Assembly: GCA_947095985.1 (NCBI GenBank)
Contig: CAMUPZ010000032.1
Span: 1-7,232, forward strand
Direction: 5' to 3'
Origin: an uncultured Candidatus Saccharibacteria bacterium
GTDB lineage: Bacteria; Patescibacteriota; Saccharimonadia; Saccharimonadales; Saccharimonadaceae
Length of the DNA stretch: 7,232 nucleotides
Shown in pieces: positions 6,480 to 7,232 of the stretch; positions within the stretch are counted from its first letter, which is position 1; each line of letters starts with the position of its first letter. A program made the translations under genes and the position numbers. The notes beneath the pieces were generated by a model, which saw only the letters and a list, made by a program, of their open reading frames with translations, had not been told where the DNA came from and searched no databases.

Positions 6480-6509
6480 ACTATATCAATCTGTTATACT
6501 ATTTTGCAA
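6480..6509 (-). promoter_or_regulatory. Predicted promoter of the ATP synthase operon
   Basis: Read on the minus strand, TTGCAA (6509-6504, 4 of 6 to TTGACA) is followed after 18 nt by TATAGT (6485-6480, 5 of 6 to TATAAT). TGA stands directly before the -10 (6488-6486), giving the extended -10 form TGnTATAGT. A start 6-8 nt downstream (about 6474-6472) would leave a leader of only about 4-6 nt before the ATG at 6468. This agrees with the lack of a ribosome site there. It overlaps the plus-strand promoter of the divergent gene. Prediction by eye only. Confidence 0.55.
6492..6500 (+). promoter_or_regulatory. Predicted extended -10 promoter of the small plus-strand gene
   Basis: TGTTATACT gives TGn followed by TATACT (5 of 6 to TATAAT). 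There is no good -35 (TTACTT near 6471-6476 is poor), as is usual for extended -10 promoters. Transcription starting at about 6507-6508 would leave about 3 nt before the ATG at 6511, again near-leaderless and again without a ribosome site. Confidence 0.5.
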
Positions 6510-6510
6510 G

Positions 6511-6732
6511 ATGCCTCGGCGAAATTATCCAAAAAATAGTCAGAAATCACAGAAAACATCATTGATGTCAATTACTGGCCTGGCTAATTGTCAGAAAAAG
6601 CGACACTTCTCGACAGAAGTAAAAGCACGCCAAGCCGCGGACACCCAAGAACTAGTCAACCCAAATTTATCTATTGATGTATATCGCTGTGAATGGTGCA
6701 AAGGCTGGCACCTGACTTCTAAGAATTCTTAA
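6511..6732 (+). CDS. Small putative zinc-binding protein with C-terminal CxxC-GWHLT motif
   Basis: A 73-aa basic protein that I cannot assign to a named function. The N-terminal 20 residues are Lys/Ser/Asn/Gln-rich and probably disordered. Then come NCQKKRHFSTEVKARQAA (26-43) and VYRCEWCKGWHLTSK (57-71). The C-terminal pattern Y-x-C-x-x-C-x-G-W-H-L-T recalls small zinc-ribbon-like proteins of phages and actinobacteria, which usually pair two cysteines near the N-terminus with this motif. Here the first knuckle has only Cys27, with His32 nearby. Candidate metal ligands are Cys27, His32, Cys60, Cys63 and His67. It is divergent from the ATP synthase operon across 42 nt and is followed after 51 nt by the glutaredoxin gene. 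The start rests on the promoter position. Met19 is an alternative, but neither has a ribosome site. Confidence 0.7.
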   Translation: MPRRNYPKNSQKSQKTSLMSITGLANCQKKRHFSTEVKARQAADTQELVNPNLSIDVYRCEWCKGWHLTSKNS

Positions 6733-6747
6733 TAAGCGTAGCCAATA

Positions 6748-6756
6748 TGCTATAAT
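6748..6756 (+). promoter_or_regulatory. Predicted promoter of the glutaredoxin-like gene
   Basis: TGCTATAAT is a consensus TATAAT (6751-6756) with the extended TGn element directly before it. No good -35 is seen at the expected distance (near 6728-6733). A start near 6763 would give a leader of about 21 nt, which contains the ribosome site GGGGAG at 6775-6780. The gene can therefore be transcribed independently of the small gene upstream. Confidence 0.65.
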
Positions 6757-6783
6757 TGAGATTGTTAGTAAATAGGGGAGTAT

Positions 6784-7071
6784 ATGAGCGAAGACACGAC
6801 AAACAACCACCAAGACACAAAAGTTGTTGTATACAGCACCAGCTGGTGTGCGTTTTGCCACACAGAAATGGAATGGCTGAAAAAGTTGGGTATTGATTTT
6901 GTTTCTAAGGATATTGAGGCCGATCCTAGCGCTAAGGAAGAATTGCTCAGTAAAAACGGTGGCAATTTCCAAGGCGTACCGGTTACCGACATTAACGGGG
7001 AATTAGTACTTGGTTTTGACCGACCAAAGCTGCAAGACTTGCTGCGTAAGAACGGCTTATTGGCTGATTAG
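6784..7071 (+). CDS. Glutaredoxin-like thiol-disulfide protein (NrdH/YruB-type)
   Basis: A 95-aa single-domain thioredoxin-fold protein, probably a cytoplasmic dithiol electron carrier; no signal peptide is seen. After a polar N-terminus of about 12 residues come KVVVYSTSWCAFCHTEMEWL (13-32), with redox pair Cys22 and Cys25 in W-C-A-F-C, LGIDFVSKDIEADPSAKEEL (35-54), the cis-proline segment GVPV (64-67, Pro66) and the GFD turn (77-79) before the last helix. The layout VxVYSTxWCxxC...GVPV...GFD fits small glutaredoxin-like proteins of the NrdH or YruB type. The reductant and substrate (for example ribonucleotide reductase) cannot be told from this window. The start ATG has GGGGAG only 3 nt upstream (TAT spacer), which is short. 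The gene has its own promoter and a terminator 22 nt after the stop. Confidence 0.92.
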   Translation: MSEDTTNNHQDTKVVVYSTSWCAFCHTEMEWLKKLGIDFVSKDIEADPSAKEELLSKNGGNFQGVPVTDINGELVLGFDRPKLQDLLRKNGLLAD

Positions 7072-7075
7072 AACA

Positions 7076-7089
7076 CGTATTTGAATACG
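7076..7089. repeat. Small inverted repeat just after the glutaredoxin-like gene
   Basis: CGTATT and AATACG form a perfect 6-bp inverted repeat separated by TG, giving at best a 5-bp stem with a 4-nt loop. It lies between the stop codon and the main terminator hairpin. It may add RNA stability or be chance. On the minus strand it falls downstream of the ABC-F gene. Confidence 0.35.
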
Positions 7090-7093
7090 AATT

Positions 7094-7121
7094 ATCCCGC
7101 CTGACAGTGGCGGGATTTTTA
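7094..7121 (+). terminator. Rho-independent terminator after the glutaredoxin-like gene
   Basis: ATCCCGCC (7094-7101) pairs perfectly with GGCGGGAT (7109-7116) around the 7-nt loop TGACAGT, followed by a T-run (TTTTTA, with the stem's last T). The stem is 8 bp with six G:C pairs. The T-run lies on the plus strand. The minus-strand reading has AATTCG after the stem, so it should be weaker for the convergent gene. The T-run overlaps that gene's stop codon. Confidence 0.9.
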
Positions 7122-7232
7122 TATTGGACCGATTTGCACCACTTCACCGCCGATTTCTTGGCGGAAATAATTGTCGTGGCTGACGTAGAGGATGGCGCCA
7201 GAATATTTCGCCAGCGCCGTCTCTAACTCCTC
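7119..7232 (-). CDS. ABC-F family ATPase, C-terminal end (cut by window edge)
   Basis: The last 37 codons of a minus-strand gene entering from the right, ending in TAA at 7121-7119. The translation contains LETALAKYSGAILYVSHDNYF, read in two overlapping pieces (LETALAKYSG and GAILYVSHDNYF). The SHD with its switch histidine followed by NYF, plus a preceding L-x-x-x-L-x-x-Y-x-G, is the typical end of the second ATPase domain of ABC-F proteins (EttA/Uup-type translation factors or antibiotic-resistance proteins). The protein ends about 14 residues after NYF, so there is no long C-terminal extension. The subfamily cannot be told from this piece. It is convergent with the glutaredoxin-like gene and unrelated to the ATP synthase operon. 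Confidence 0.85.
   Translation of the reverse strand, partial: EELETALAKYSGAILYVSHDNYFRQEIGGEVVQIGPI

Noticed and set aside
6667..6992. Minus-strand open frames opposite the glutaredoxin-like gene
   Set aside because: They run antisense to a clear CAFC/GVPV redox protein and through its promoter and terminator-free leader; no ribosome site.
7090..7118. Bidirectional terminator
   Set aside because: The hairpin is symmetric but only the plus-strand side has a real T-run; the minus-strand side reads AATTCG.

Overview
The window holds almost the whole of an F-type (F1Fo) ATP synthase operon on the minus strand, read from about 6468 down to the left edge. The order is AtpZ/AtpI-like, atpB (a), atpE (c), atpF (b), atpH (delta), atpA (alpha), atpG (gamma), atpD (beta), atpC (epsilon, cut by the edge). 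This is the classical bacterial order. The genes are packed with gaps from -4 to 35 nt, and most start codons sit behind good AGGAG-type ribosome sites embedded in the end of the preceding gene.

On the other side of a 42-nt divergent intergenic region (6469-6510) are two small plus-strand genes. The first is a 73-aa putative zinc-binding protein ending in a CxxC-GWHLT motif. The second is a 95-aa glutaredoxin-like thiol protein with a CAFC active site. A strong hairpin terminator follows at 7094-7121. The last 114 bases hold the C-terminal end of a convergent minus-strand ABC-F type ATPase gene. No stretch over 300 nt lacks a gene, and I see no rRNA, tRNA, mobile element or CRISPR.

Organism: the proteins are bacterial. 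UGA is used as an ordinary stop (atpG, the AtpZ/AtpI-like gene), so the UGA=Gly code of some candidate phyla is excluded. The small genes, very compact layout, unusually short delta (132 aa) and c (70 aa) subunits, and beta-subunit wording (FIDNIYRYTQ, LDSSSNSLDP) suggest a reduced genome, most likely a Candidate Phyla Radiation bacterium such as Candidatus Saccharibacteria (TM7). That assignment is an inference from general impression, not a database result.

Function: the enzyme looks complete and catalytically competent. Intact are the alpha and beta P-loops, the alpha arginine finger, the beta catalytic Glu, the essential Arg of subunit a and the carboxylate (Asp54) of subunit c. The c subunit lacks the Na+-binding Gln and Ser/Thr, so proton coupling is expected. 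If the host lacks a respiratory chain, as many such bacteria do, the enzyme may work mainly as an ATP-driven proton pump.

I do not see a clearly new multi-gene system. The best leads are the overlapping back-to-back extended -10 promoters that predict near-leaderless mRNAs both ways, the shortened delta subunit, b and delta lying in one frame separated by a single TAG, the lysine/alanine-rich tail on beta, and the small CxxC-GWHLT protein divergent from the operon.
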